From NCBI GenBank assembly GCA_963824905.1, contig CAWGRH010000014.1, positions 372,001-436,000 on the forward strand: a stretch of 64,000 nt of DNA, given 5' to 3'. The position numbers and the translations under genes were made by a program. The notes beneath the pieces were generated by a model. That model did not search any database. It saw nothing but the letters and a program-made list of their open reading frames with translations, and was not told the DNA's origin. Below, one piece after another: positions 9,140-17,338 of this stretch (positions are counted from its first letter, which is position 1; each line of letters opens with the position of its first letter). Origin of the DNA: JAJPKK01 sp963824905. Lineage in GTDB: Bacteria; Pseudomonadota; Alphaproteobacteria; Rhizobiales; Xanthobacteraceae.

Positions 9140-9415
9140 TCAGGGCTTGAGCGAGACGAGGATTGGCATGCCATCCTCGTTCTCGGGATCGGCCATGATA
9201 GCTCCAAAGCTTGACGCCTCCGGAATGATCTCGCCGTCCTCGACAAGACCTTCAACGTGTAACGTAATAGCCTCTTCGGCCATGGCGCGGGCGTCGTTCA
9301 AGTCCGTTCCGGCTGTAATGAGGCCGGGAAAGTCAGGGAACGACACGCCGTAGTCGCTGCCGGCGTCCTTATGAATGAGCCCGATGTACCGCGTGGCAGT
9401 CCGCTCACTCGCCAC
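9140..9415 (-). CDS. HicB-family antitoxin-like protein
   Basis: A 91-residue protein with the HicB fold: RYIGLIHKDAGSDYGVSFPD, FPGLITAGTDLNDARAMAEEAI, then an acidic helix. HicB proteins bind and neutralise HicA mRNA interferases and often repress their own operon. The frame stays open far upstream, but the GTG at 9415 gives the normal N-terminus (MASERTATRYIGLI) and overlaps the stop of the preceding gene by 11 bases, which suggests translational coupling. No C-terminal DNA-binding helix-turn-helix is evident. No HicA-like gene is adjacent, so it may be an orphan antitoxin or have an atypical partner. Confidence 0.82.
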   Translation of the reverse strand: MASERTATRYIGLIHKDAGSDYGVSFPDFPGLITAGTDLNDARAMAEEAITLHVEGLVEDGEIIPEASSFGAIMADPENEDGMPILVSLKP

Positions 9416-9626
9416 GAGCGGCTCGCTCAGCAAGGCGCTTGATGAGTTGCACGCCGGGTGAATTCCGATCGCAAGGAAACCGCGGCAACGGCAATCCAGC
9501 CTCGCACAGCGCCATAAACAGATTGCCGAACCGAACCTCAGTGTGCATTCGGTCGCTGATGTCACGTCGGCTGATCTCGCCGCGGCTGTAGGCTTCCAAC
9601 AGAGATCGGTCGATCCATACGTCCAT
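9405..9626 (-). CDS. Uncharacterised small protein coupled to HicB
   Basis: A 73-residue protein beginning MDVWIDRSLLEAYSRGEISRR and ending in GVQLIKRLAERAARGE. It is mostly helical in appearance, with a central LFMALCEAGLPLPRFP segment. I do not recognise a named family. It lacks the features of HicA toxins (no double-stranded-RNA-binding-like Gly-His-His core). Its last codons overlap the start of the HicB gene by 11 bases, so the two are translated together. It may be a toxin, a second antitoxin component or an accessory; the sequence alone does not decide. Confidence 0.65.
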   Translation of the reverse strand: MDVWIDRSLLEAYSRGEISRRDISDRMHTEVRFGNLFMALCEAGLPLPRFPCDRNSPGVQLIKRLAERAARGE

Positions 9627-9836
9627 GGTTTGTTCCTATCGCTTCGAGGACGACGGAGCAAGTTCGTCATTGGCCATCGCGGGCGAAGCGGCTGGCTGTG
9701 TCAACTTCGTCCTAGAGGCCTGGTAATCCGGCCCGGCGCTCCAGCCTCTCGTTGAAATACCCGCCGATCCCCATTATTACCCTGCGACCGCCCCATGCGC
9801 GTGCACTGCAGCGGGCGGCTTTTTTGGAAAGTCATC

Positions 9837-10871
9837 ATGGGTTTCAAGGTCGCCGTCGTCGGCGCCACCGGCAATGTGGGCCGCGAGATGCTGGGGATTC
9901 TGGCCGAACGGTCGTTCCCCGCCGACGAAGTCATTGCGCTCGCCTCACGCAAGAGCATGGGCGTGGAGGTGTCCTATGGCGACCGGACGCTCAAATGCAA
10001 AGCGCTCGACCACTTCGACTTCGCCGACGTCGACATCTGCCTGATGTCTGCCGGCTCGGCGGTATCCAAGGAGTATTCGCCGAAGATCGCGGCGAAGGGC
10101 GCGGTGGTCATCGATAACTCCTCGTGCTGGCGCTACGACGCCGACGTGCCGCTCGTCGTGCCGGAGGTGAACCCCGATGCCCTCGCCGGCTTCCGCAAGC
10201 GCGGCATCATTGCCAATCCAAACTGCTCGACGGCGCAGCTCGTCGTCGCGCTCAAGCCGCTCCATGACCGCGCCCGCATCAAGCGTGTCGTGGTCGCGAC
10301 CTACCAGTCGGTGTCCGGCGCCGGCAAGGAGGCGATGGACGAGCTCTTCACCCAGACCAAGGCGGTGTTCACCGCGAGCGACATCCAGACCAAGACGTTT
10401 CCGAAGCGGATCGCCTTCAACTTGATCCCGCAGATCGACGTCTTCATGGAGGACGGTTTCACCAAAGAAGAATGGAAGATGGTGGCCGAGACCAAGAAGA
10501 TGCTCGACCCCAAGATCAAGCTCGTCGCGACCTGCGTGCGGGTGCCGGTGTTCGTCGGCCATTCCGAGGTGGTCAACATCGAGTTCGAGGAGCCGCTGTC
10601 CGTCGAGGAAGCGCGGCAGATCCTCGCCCGCGCGCCGGGCTGCGTCGTGCTCGATAAACGCGAGCCCGGCGGCTACGTCACGCCCTATGAATGCGCCGGC
10701 GAGGACGCGACCTACATCAGCCGCATCCGCGAGGACGCGACGGTGGAGAACGGCCTCGTGCTGTGGTGCGTCTCCGATAACCTGCGCAAGGGCGCCGCGC
10801 TCAACACGATCCAGATCGCGGAGGCGCTGATCAAGCGCAAGCTGATCGAGGCGAAGAAGCGCGCGGCGTGA
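9837..10871 (+). CDS. asd: Aspartate-semialdehyde dehydrogenase
   Basis: A 344-residue cytoplasmic enzyme that reduces aspartyl phosphate to aspartate semialdehyde with NADPH, the branch point to lysine/diaminopimelate, threonine and methionine. The N-terminal AVVGATGNVGREML is the nucleotide-binding loop. Cys130 in ANPNCSTAQ is the acyl-enzyme nucleophile. SVSGAGKEAMDEL and VRVPVFVGHSEVVNIEFEEP are family blocks. The start was taken at MGFKVAVVGATG; an in-frame ATG 42 bases earlier would add a sequence not seen in the family. The gene is monocistronic: a palindromic repeat half follows the stop. Confidence 0.96.
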   Translation: MGFKVAVVGATGNVGREMLGILAERSFPADEVIALASRKSMGVEVSYGDRTLKCKALDHFDFADVDICLMSAGSAVSKEYSPKIAAKGAVVIDNSSCWRYDADVPLVVPEVNPDALAGFRKRGIIANPNCSTAQLVVALKPLHDRARIKRVVVATYQSVSGAGKEAMDELFTQTKAVFTASDIQTKTFPKRIAFNLIPQIDVFMEDGFTKEEWKMVAETKKMLDPKIKLVATCVRVPVFVGHSEVVNIEFEEPLSVEEARQILARAPGCVVLDKREPGGYVTPYECAGEDATYISRIREDATVENGLVLWCVSDNLRKGAALNTIQIAEALIKRKLIEAKKRAA

Positions 10872-10892
10872 CGCAGCTCGCAGTCGCGGCTC

Positions 10893-10924
10893 GTAGCCGG
10901 GTTGAGCGCAAGCGAAACCCGGGG
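10893..10924. repeat. Half copy of intergenic palindromic repeat (gtagccCGGGTT family)
   Basis: The motif reads CGGGTTGAGCGCAAGCGAAACCCGGG and is itself an imperfect inverted repeat. The same unit occurs as a complete two-armed palindrome at 12423-12510 and 54658-54744. Only one arm is present here, between asd and the L,D-transpeptidase gene. Confidence 0.75.
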
Positions 10925-11136
10925 ACCCCACCTCTCGACATCCATCAGCGCTGGTGCGCTGCCCCCGCATTTCGCTCCGCTCAATGCGGGCTGCGGAGCA
11001 TTCCGCAGCCCCACACCGCGGTGTGGCGTCATCGCTACACGCGCGCTGTTTTCGCGCCGTGCACAGCCGGCATTAACCATCCGACGTTCTTTTTTGATAT
11101 GGTGCGAGCGGGGATTTTTGGATTGGGGTGTGGTCG

Positions 11137-11658
11137 ATGATTCGTTCTCGCCTGCCGGCCGCGATGGCGTTCGCGGCGCTGCTCGTTGGATATCCCTTGG
11201 TCACCGCCGCTCCGGCCGCGGCGCGCGGGGATGTGGTCGCCTTCAGCGGCTACTCGCCGGGCACCATCGTGGTGCACACCGGGCAGCGTGCGCTCTATCT
11301 CGTGATCAATTCGGCCCATGCGCTGCGCTACACGGTCGGCGTCGGCCGCGCCGGCAAGCAGTGGTCCGGGACCTCCTACATCAGCGGCAAGTACGTCAAG
11401 CCGGCGTGGACACCGCCCGCGGACGTGCGCAAGGACAAGCCGTTCCTGCCGGCCGTGATTCCCGGCGGCGCGCCGAACAACCCCATGGGCGTCGCCGCGA
11501 TGACGCTCGCCGGCGGCGAATACGCGATCCACGGCACCAACCAGCCCGGCTCGATCGGCGGCCAGGTTTCCTATGGCTGCATCCGCATGCTCAATGCGGA
11601 CATCACCGACCTGTTCGGCCGCGTCGGCTGGGGCACCACGGTGGTGGTGACGCAATAG
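11137..11658 (+). CDS. L,D-transpeptidase (YkuD domain), secreted
   Basis: A 173-residue exported protein with a signal peptide ending near AAPAAARG, then a YkuD catalytic domain. The active-site block HGTNQPGSIGGQVSYGCIRM holds His132 and Cys148 (counted from the ATG at 11137). Such enzymes make 3-3 cross-links in peptidoglycan or attach it to outer-membrane proteins, and abundant YkuD paralogues are usual in Rhizobiales; a second one is at 23183. An ATG nine bases upstream is also possible. A strong rho-independent terminator follows the stop. Confidence 0.92.
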   Translation: MIRSRLPAAMAFAALLVGYPLVTAAPAAARGDVVAFSGYSPGTIVVHTGQRALYLVINSAHALRYTVGVGRAGKQWSGTSYISGKYVKPAWTPPADVRKDKPFLPAVIPGGAPNNPMGVAAMTLAGGEYAIHGTNQPGSIGGQVSYGCIRMLNADITDLFGRVGWGTTVVVTQ

Positions 11659-11689
11659 TTTCACGGTAGACCCGCGGTTCGATGCGGGG

Positions 11690-11727
11690 GGAGCGCTGCC
11701 GGTCAAAGCCGGCGGCGCTCCTTTTTT
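11690..11727 (+). terminator. Rho-independent terminator after the L,D-transpeptidase gene
   Basis: A 13-bp stem (GGAGCGCTGCCGG paired with CCGGCGGCGCTCC, one G-T pair) around a short TCAAAG loop is followed at once by six T residues. It lies 32 bases after the stop at 11658. Confidence 0.9.
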
Positions 11728-11748
11728 GTTTTTCGATTGGTCTGCGGG

Positions 11749-12266
11749 CTACGGCGACGCCGCGTCGCACCAGCCAAGCCGGTGTCCGCCGCGATAGCCT
11801 CGCGCCAGGCCCTTGGCCTGCAATTCCGCCGAGACGCTCGCGACCGAGCGGGTCGCCGCATCGGCGCGTCGGCGACGACGCGGCCGCCATATTTGTCGGG
11901 CGTGACCGCGGAGATGCCGACCTCGCCCTCGGCGAGCATGCCGGCGAGCGCGTCGCGAGCGGCTTCGGCCATGGCGCGCTCCGCCGGGCAGCGCGCTTTC
12001 AACTCCGGCGCGTCGATGCCGCGCAGCCTGATTTTTGTTGTGATGTCGAGCCCCGGCCAGACGTGAACCCGCGCTTCGAAGGTGTCGCCGTCGATCACCC
12101 GCAGCACGTCCGCAGGATGGACCCCGCCCCGGGCCGAGGCAGGCGCGGCGACCGCCGGGCGGGCGTCGGTTGGCGCGCCGGGGACTGAAGCAGGCGCGGG
12201 CCGGCTCTGCACGGTGAGCACGATCAGGCCGCCGGCGACGCAGCCCGCGGCAAACGTCGCGGCCAT
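11749..12266 (-). pseudogene. Thermonuclease (SNase)-family nuclease, interrupted by a frameshift
   Basis: The first frame gives an N-terminal hydrophobic anchor (MAATFAAGCVAGGLIVLTV), a Pro/Ala linker, then the SNase core: VIDGDTFEARV, TKIRLRGIDAPELKARCPAE and TPDKYGGRVVADA. This includes the catalytic Arg/Glu-type residues of staphylococcal nuclease. After KYGGRVVADA (about base 11870) the frame loses similarity. Another frame resumes with TRSVASVSAELQAKGLARGYRGGHRLGWC, the expected C-terminus, and stops at 11749. One missing base (or two extra) near 11860-11880 explains it. The cause may be a sequencing error or a real lesion. The start is uncertain; ATG at 12266 was used. Confidence 0.72.
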
Positions 12267-12422
12267 GCCCCATTGCGCAGGGATTGCGGCATATGACCGG
12301 GCGAATTCGGACCATATTCCTATGGTAGCGGAAAATTTTCCTGTGACAAGGGTCGCCCGTAGAGGTTGAGGCGAGAAATATACAACCCTGAGATTAGGTC
12401 GATAGCCGTGAGCCCCGGCCCC

Positions 12423-12510
12423 GTAGCCCGGGTTGAGCGCAAGCGAAACCCGGGGCGGACCGGGAGGCAAACGCCGCCCCTGGGTTTCGCTTGCGCTCAA
12501 CCCAGGCTAC
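12423..12510. repeat. Two-armed intergenic palindrome (gtagccCGGGTT family)
   Basis: The left arm (gtagcccgggttgagcgcaagcg) is matched by an inverted right arm ending cgctcaacccaggctac, with about 35 bases between. It can form a long hairpin. Related copies are at 10893 and 54658. It sits upstream of the frameshifted nuclease and downstream of the DUF1674 gene, both read on the minus strand, so here it lies between tandem genes. Confidence 0.82.
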
Positions 12511-12536
12511 GCGGGATCGGGCTACGGGATCACGCG

Positions 12537-12731
12537 CTAAAAATCGCTGGCGATGCCCTTGATCTCCCAATCGCCGTAGCGGATCGGCTCGGGGCCGCGG
12601 GGGCCGTTGATCTCCTTGGGATGATCCTTGGCGCGACGGTCGATCTCGGCGCGCCGGGCCTCGGCCTCGGCGAGCGCCCGCCGGGCGGCGGGTGTAGAGC
12701 GGACGACGCTCGGCGGTGCCGGCTTCGCCAT
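12537..12731 (-). CDS. DUF1674/SDHAF4-like small protein
   Basis: A 64-residue protein ending NGPRGPEPIRYGDWEIKGIASDF, the signature C-terminus of DUF1674, the bacterial relatives of succinate dehydrogenase assembly factor 4. The eukaryotic protein binds flavinylated SdhA during complex II assembly; that this bacterial one does the same is inference. The N-terminal half is a charged, Ala-rich helix (RRALAEAEARRAEIDRR). It is transcribed divergently from rsmB, a common arrangement in Rhizobiales. The ATG at 12731 lacks a clear ribosome-binding site, so the exact start is uncertain. Confidence 0.8.
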   Translation of the reverse strand: MAKPAPPSVVRSTPAARRALAEAEARRAEIDRRAKDHPKEINGPRGPEPIRYGDWEIKGIASDF

Positions 12732-12884
12732 CGGGAGGGGCCGCGGGACTTGACTTGCTCATCGGTTTCACATGAGGGGTGGCGCCCGATCGGTCAAGGC
12801 GAGCGGTCGAAGCGAGACGAGGTGGTTCTTTGTATCCCGGTATGTTCGCGGCGGCGCCCGCGCGGATCGAAACGGACAGCGGAT

Positions 12885-14228
12885 TTGGCACGCGCTGACC
12901 AAACTCGCGCCGGGGTTGATCCTGCGCCAGGCCTCCCGGCGCGCCGCATCGCCGCCGAGCTTCTCGAAGCGGTGCTGGTGCGCGGCCGGCCACTCGACGA
13001 GCAACTCGATGGTGCGCAGGCGCGCCGGGGCCTCGCGACGCTCGAGGAGCGCGACCGGGCGCTGGTCCGTCGCATCGTCGCAACAGTATTGCGCCGGCTC
13101 GGCACGTTGCGGCGGCTGATCGGTGACCGGTTGAGCCGCGGCCTTCCGGCCGAGGCGCCGCGGGTCGAGAGCGCGCTCCTCATCGGCGCCGCGCAAATCC
13201 TGTTTCTCGACGTTCCAGACCACGCCGCCGTCGATCTCTCGGTGCGGCTCGTGCAGGCCGACCGGCGCGACGCCCGCTATGCCGGCCTCGTCAACGCGGT
13301 GCTGCGGCGCCTCACGCGCGAACGCCACGCCGCCGCCGCCCTGGAGCCGCTCGACCTCGATACGCCGGAGTGGCTGCTCGCGCGCTGGACGCAAACCTAT
13401 GGCGCCGAGACAGCGCATGCGATTGCACTCGCAAACCGCGCCGAACCGTCGCTCGACCTCACCGTCAAGGCCGATCCGGAGCACTGGGCCGCGACGCTCG
13501 GCGGCATCGTCACGCCCACCGGCACGGTGCGGCTCACCGCTTCGGGGCCGGTGGCGGAGCTTGCCGGCTATAGCGAGGGCGCCTGGTGGGTGCAGGACGC
13601 CGCCGCCGCGCTCCCTGCACGGCTGTTCGGCGATCTGTCCGGCCGCACGGTCGCCGACCTCTGCGCCGCGCCCGGCGGCAAGACCGCGCAGCTTGTGCTC
13701 GCCGGCGCCGCCGTCACCGCGATCGACCGCGCGGAAAGCCGGATGGTGCGGTTCGCCGAAAACCTAGGCCGGCTCGGCCTTAATGCCACCGTCGTCGTTG
13801 CCGCTGCAGAGGAATGGCAAGGCGGCCCGTTCGACGCCGTCCTCGTCGATGCGCCCTGCACCGCGACCGGCACCATCCGCCGCCATCCCGACATCCCCTG
13901 GCGCAAAGTGCCGGCGGACATCGTGGCGCTCGCAGCGGTGCAGCGCCGCCTGCTCGACAACGCCATCACGCTCGCTCGGCCGGGCGGCACCATCGTGTTC
14001 TGCACCTGCTCGCTGGAACCAGAGGAGGGCGAGGACATCGTCAACGCCGCGCTCGCGGCGGATAAGCGCATCGCAAGACAACCGCTCGCGGCCGGCGAGT
14101 TTGCCGGCCTCGATGGCTTCGTCACCGCCAACGGCGACTTGCGCACCCTGCCCTGCCAGTGGCCGCATCCTGATCCGCGGCTCGCCGGCCTCGACGGCTT
14201 CTATGCCGCACGTCTTAAGCGCCTGTGA
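12885..14228 (+). CDS. rsmB: 16S rRNA (cytosine-967-C5)-methyltransferase
   Basis: A product of about 447 residues. The N-terminal NusB-like domain (PGLPARRIAAELLEAVLVRGRPLDEQLD) is followed by the RsmB SAM-dependent RNA methyltransferase. DLCAAPGGKTAQL is the SAM site, VDAPCTATGTIRRHPD holds one catalytic cysteine (PC motif) and FCTCSLEPEEGED the second (TC motif). It methylates C967 of 16S rRNA. The frame is open to 12366, but that would overlap the divergent DUF1674 gene. TTG at 12885 puts 14 residues before PGLPARR as in relatives; GTG at 12822 is the alternative. The heparinase-like gene follows at 97 bases, a usual Rhizobiales order. Confidence 0.92.
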   Translation: MARADQTRAGVDPAPGLPARRIAAELLEAVLVRGRPLDEQLDGAQARRGLATLEERDRALVRRIVATVLRRLGTLRRLIGDRLSRGLPAEAPRVESALLIGAAQILFLDVPDHAAVDLSVRLVQADRRDARYAGLVNAVLRRLTRERHAAAALEPLDLDTPEWLLARWTQTYGAETAHAIALANRAEPSLDLTVKADPEHWAATLGGIVTPTGTVRLTASGPVAELAGYSEGAWWVQDAAAALPARLFGDLSGRTVADLCAAPGGKTAQLVLAGAAVTAIDRAESRMVRFAENLGRLGLNATVVVAAAEEWQGGPFDAVLVDAPCTATGTIRRHPDIPWRKVPADIVALAAVQRRLLDNAITLARPGGTIVFCTCSLEPEEGEDIVNAALAADKRIARQPLAAGEFAGLDGFVTANGDLRTLPCQWPHPDPRLAGLDGFYAARLKRL

Positions 14229-14325
14229 ACCGGTGTTCAGCTCCGGTTGCCCTCCGCAAACCCTTCGTTATGTTGTGCAATGACCGTCGGGTCGCAATTG
14301 CCGTGAGAACAAGGGGCTACCCTCC

Positions 14326-16081
14326 ATGTCCGTCGTGATCGCGGACCGCTCTCGGCTGTCCTGGCTGGCGCTTCGCCGCCGGTTCAACAATCTCCGGGCG
14401 CGCCTCAAGGTCCATCCGGTGGCCGGGCTGTTCAACTGGGTCGGCCCGGCGGAGCGCCTCGTCATCGCGCCGCAGGAGCTGCGCACCGCCGACCCGACCC
14501 GCGCCGCCGAAATCTATGCCGGGCGATTTGCCTTCGCCGGCAAGGTGGTGGTGTGCGACGGCCGCTCCCCCTTCGAGATGGCGGCGCCGTCGGAGGAATG
14601 GGCCGACGTGCTGCTCGGCTTCGGCTGGCTGCGCCATCTGCGCGCCGCCGACTCGACGATCAACCGCGCCAATGCCCGCGCGCTGGTCGACGAATGGATC
14701 GCGCTGCAGGGCGGCTGGCACTCGGTCGCCTGGCAGCCGGAGATCGTGGCGCGGCGCATCATCTCCTGGCTGTGCCAGTCGCCCCTCATCCTCCATGACG
14801 CGGATCTGCGCTTCTACCGGCGCTTTCTGCGCAGCCTCACCCGCCAGGTGCGCTACCTGCGCGGCACCGCCGGCGATGCCCGGGACGGGCTGGCCCGCCT
14901 GCAGGCGCGCATCGCGCTCGTCTATGCGGTGCTGTGCATGGCGCGGCAGATCGGTCACCTCAACCGCGCGACCAAGCGGCTGGTGAGCGAGCTCGAGCGG
15001 CAGATCCTGCCCGATGGCGGCCACATCAGCCGCAATCCCGGCGTCATCATCGAGATCCTGCTCGACCTCCTGCCGCTGAGCCAGGCATTCACCGCGCGCA
15101 ACGTCGCCCCGCCGCCAGCGCTGATCAATGCCATCGACCGCATGATGCCGATGCTCCGTTTCTTCCGCCACGGCGACGGCACTTTCGCGCTGTTCAACGG
15201 CATGGGGCCGACGCCGCCCGACTTGCTCGCGACCGTGCTCGCCTATGACGATGCGCGCGGCACGCCGGTCGCCAACGCCCCCTATTCGGGCTACCAGCGC
15301 CTGGATGCCGGGCCGACCGTGGTGCTGATGGACACCGGGGGACCGCCGCCGGCGGAGGTGAGCGGCGATGCCCATGCCGGATGCCTCGCCTTCGAGTTCT
15401 CCAGCAAGCAGCAGCGCATCGTCGTCAATTGCGGCATGCCGGGCAGCGGCAAGGAGAACTGGCGCCAGGTTGCGCGCGCGACCGCCGCGCACTCGACCGT
15501 GACCTTCAACGACACCTCGTCGTGCCGCTTTCTGGATTCGATTGCATTCCGCCGGCTGTTCGGCGTGCCGATCGTCGACGGGCCGCGCCACGTCACCGTC
15601 GCCCGCGATACCGAGGAGGGGTCGATCGTGCTCCGCGCCTCCCATGACGGCTACGCCTCGCGCTTCGGCGTCGTCCATGAGCGCTTCGTCGCGGTTTCCG
15701 CGGACGGCAACAAGATCGAGGGCGAGGAACTCATTCCTGCCGTCCGACAACACGTCCCTGCCGGCGGATGGCCCCGATCAATTCGCGGTCCGCTTCCACT
15801 TGCACCCGTCGATCCGCGTCAACCGCCTCACCGACGGCCACGGCGCGGTGTTGCTGCTGCCCAACAAGGACGTGTGGAATCTCGACACCCACGAGGACGA
15901 GGTCGTGCTCGAGGAAAGCGTCTATCTCGCCGGCAACGACGGTCCGCGCCGCACCACGCAGGTCGTGATCTATGGCCATGCCCGCGAGATCAACCGCGTG
16001 CACTGGACCTTCAGCCACGTGCCGCACCTCGCTCCGGGCGCCAAGCGCCAGCGCGGGCCCGAGCCCCAACTGCCGCTGTAA
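14326..16081 (+). pseudogene. Heparinase II/III-family protein, interrupted by a +1 frameshift
   Basis: The first frame encodes an alpha/alpha toroid N-terminal domain (WLALRRRFNNLRARLKVHP to about residue 290) and the start of the heparinase II/III beta domain (HAGCLAFEFSSKQQRIVVNCG). After GNKIEGEE (about base 15728) the frame turns to Arg/Pro-rich nonsense. The +1 frame continues with FLPSDNTSLPADGPDQFAVRFHLHPSIRVNRLTDGHGAVLLLPNKD, the normal C-terminus, to the stop at 16081. Removing one A from GAACTC at 15727-15730 restores GEDSFLPSD. These proteins degrade or remodel acidic polysaccharides; in Rhizobiales the gene usually sits beside rsmB and purH, but the substrate is unknown. Confidence 0.85.
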
Positions 16082-16084
16082 TTC

Positions 16085-16192
16085 TTTCCCTCCCCCGCCT
16101 TCGGCGGTGGCGCGGGTTCTGGCTTTTTGCGCGCCCCGCCCTTGAAAGAATACCCCCCGCGCCGCTCCCGAAGATCGGGAGGGATCGTGCCC
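16085..16192. repeat. Degenerate ctcccc/ggggag palindrome
   Basis: The interval starts tttccctcccccgccttcgg and ends gatcgggagggat, resembling a worn copy of the stronger ctccccg element at 62056-62150. It occupies the whole gap between the heparinase-like gene and the amidohydrolase. Confidence 0.45.
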
Positions 16193-16236
16193 CGCGCGTT
16201 GTATGGCTGGCGCGCCCTTGCTAGGTATCCGGCGCC

Positions 16237-17295
16237 ATGAGCGCTGCGGTGAAACCGATCGATTGCGATGTGCACCCGGCGGTGCCGGGCATCGACGCCT
16301 TGCTCCCCTATCTCGAGCCGTTCTGGCGTGACCAGGTGTCCGATCGCGGCATCGAGGGCCTCGACAGTGTCGCCTATCCGCCCAACGCCCCGATCTCCGC
16401 GCGCCCCGACTTCCGAACGCCGGGCACGCGGCCGGGGAGCGATGTCGGCACGCTCGCAGCCCAGGTGTTCGACCGCTGGGGCGCGGCCTTTGCCATCTGC
16501 AACTGCCTTTATGGCGTCCAGCTTCCCTTCAACGAGGACATGGCGCGCGCCTTCGCCCGCGCCGTCAACGACTGGATTGCGCGGGAGTGGCTGGATCATG
16601 ACCCGCGCCTGCGCGCCTCGATCGTGGTGCCGCTGCAGAATGTCGAGTTCGCCGTCGAGGAGGTCGAGCGGCTCGCCGCCGACCCGCGCTTCGTCCAGGT
16701 GCTGGTGCTGGCCATGGGCGAGATGCCGTTGGGACGGCGGCATTTCTGGCCGCTTTACGCGGCGGCGGAGCGCCACGGTCTGCCGATCGGCATCCACGCC
16801 GGGAGCGCCTACCGGCATCCGGTGACGGCGCTCGGCTGGCCGAGCTTCTACGTGGAGGACTACTGCGCCCAGTCGCAGGGCTTCCAGTCCCAGGTCGCGA
16901 GCCTCATCTGCGAAGGCGTATTCGCCAAGCACCCCCGGCTCAAGGTCGTGCTGATCGAGTCCGGCGTCACCTGGGTGCCGGGGTTCCTGTGGCGGCTCGC
17001 GAAATCGTGGCGCGGGCTGCGCACCGAGATTCCCTGGGTCGATCGCTCGCCGCGCGAGATCTTCCGCGACCATTTCCGCCTGACCCTGCAGCCGTTCGAC
17101 GCGCCGCACGACGCAGCCGACGTGGGCCGCCTCATCGATCACCTCGGCTCCGACGAGCTCCTGCTGTTCTCCTCGGACTACCCGCACTGGCAGTTCGACG
17201 GCGACCCGGCGATTCCGCCCGGCATCCCTGCAGGACTCGCGGCGAAGATCATGGTCGACAACCCCCGCGCGACGTACTTCGCGCGCGAGGAGTGA
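16237..17295 (+). CDS. Amidohydrolase 2-family protein (PF04909; hydrolase or decarboxylase)
   Basis: A 352-residue metal-dependent TIM-barrel protein. DCDVHP near the N-terminus is the first metal site, GIHAGSAYRHP supplies a barrel His and FSSDYPHWQFDGDP carries the C-terminal Asp. This branch includes ACMSD and gamma-resorcylate-type decarboxylases as well as hydrolases. It is followed 43 bases later by a UbiD-family decarboxylase on the same strand, so the pair probably acts on one carboxylated, perhaps aromatic, compound. Substrate and reaction cannot be fixed from sequence. Confidence 0.85.
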   Translation: MSAAVKPIDCDVHPAVPGIDALLPYLEPFWRDQVSDRGIEGLDSVAYPPNAPISARPDFRTPGTRPGSDVGTLAAQVFDRWGAAFAICNCLYGVQLPFNEDMARAFARAVNDWIAREWLDHDPRLRASIVVPLQNVEFAVEEVERLAADPRFVQVLVLAMGEMPLGRRHFWPLYAAAERHGLPIGIHAGSAYRHPVTALGWPSFYVEDYCAQSQGFQSQVASLICEGVFAKHPRLKVVLIESGVTWVPGFLWRLAKSWRGLRTEIPWVDRSPREIFRDHFRLTLQPFDAPHDAADVGRLIDHLGSDELLLFSSDYPHWQFDGDPAIPPGIPAGLAAKIMVDNPRATYFAREE

Positions 17296-17338
17296 ACGTT
17301 CGTTCTCGCAATGCGGTCCGCAGCCACCGGAGACGCCG

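Noticed and set aside
12366..12884. Long N-terminal extension of the rsmB frame
   Set aside because: It would run through a palindromic repeat and the divergent DUF1674 gene, and the sequence bears no likeness to RsmB.
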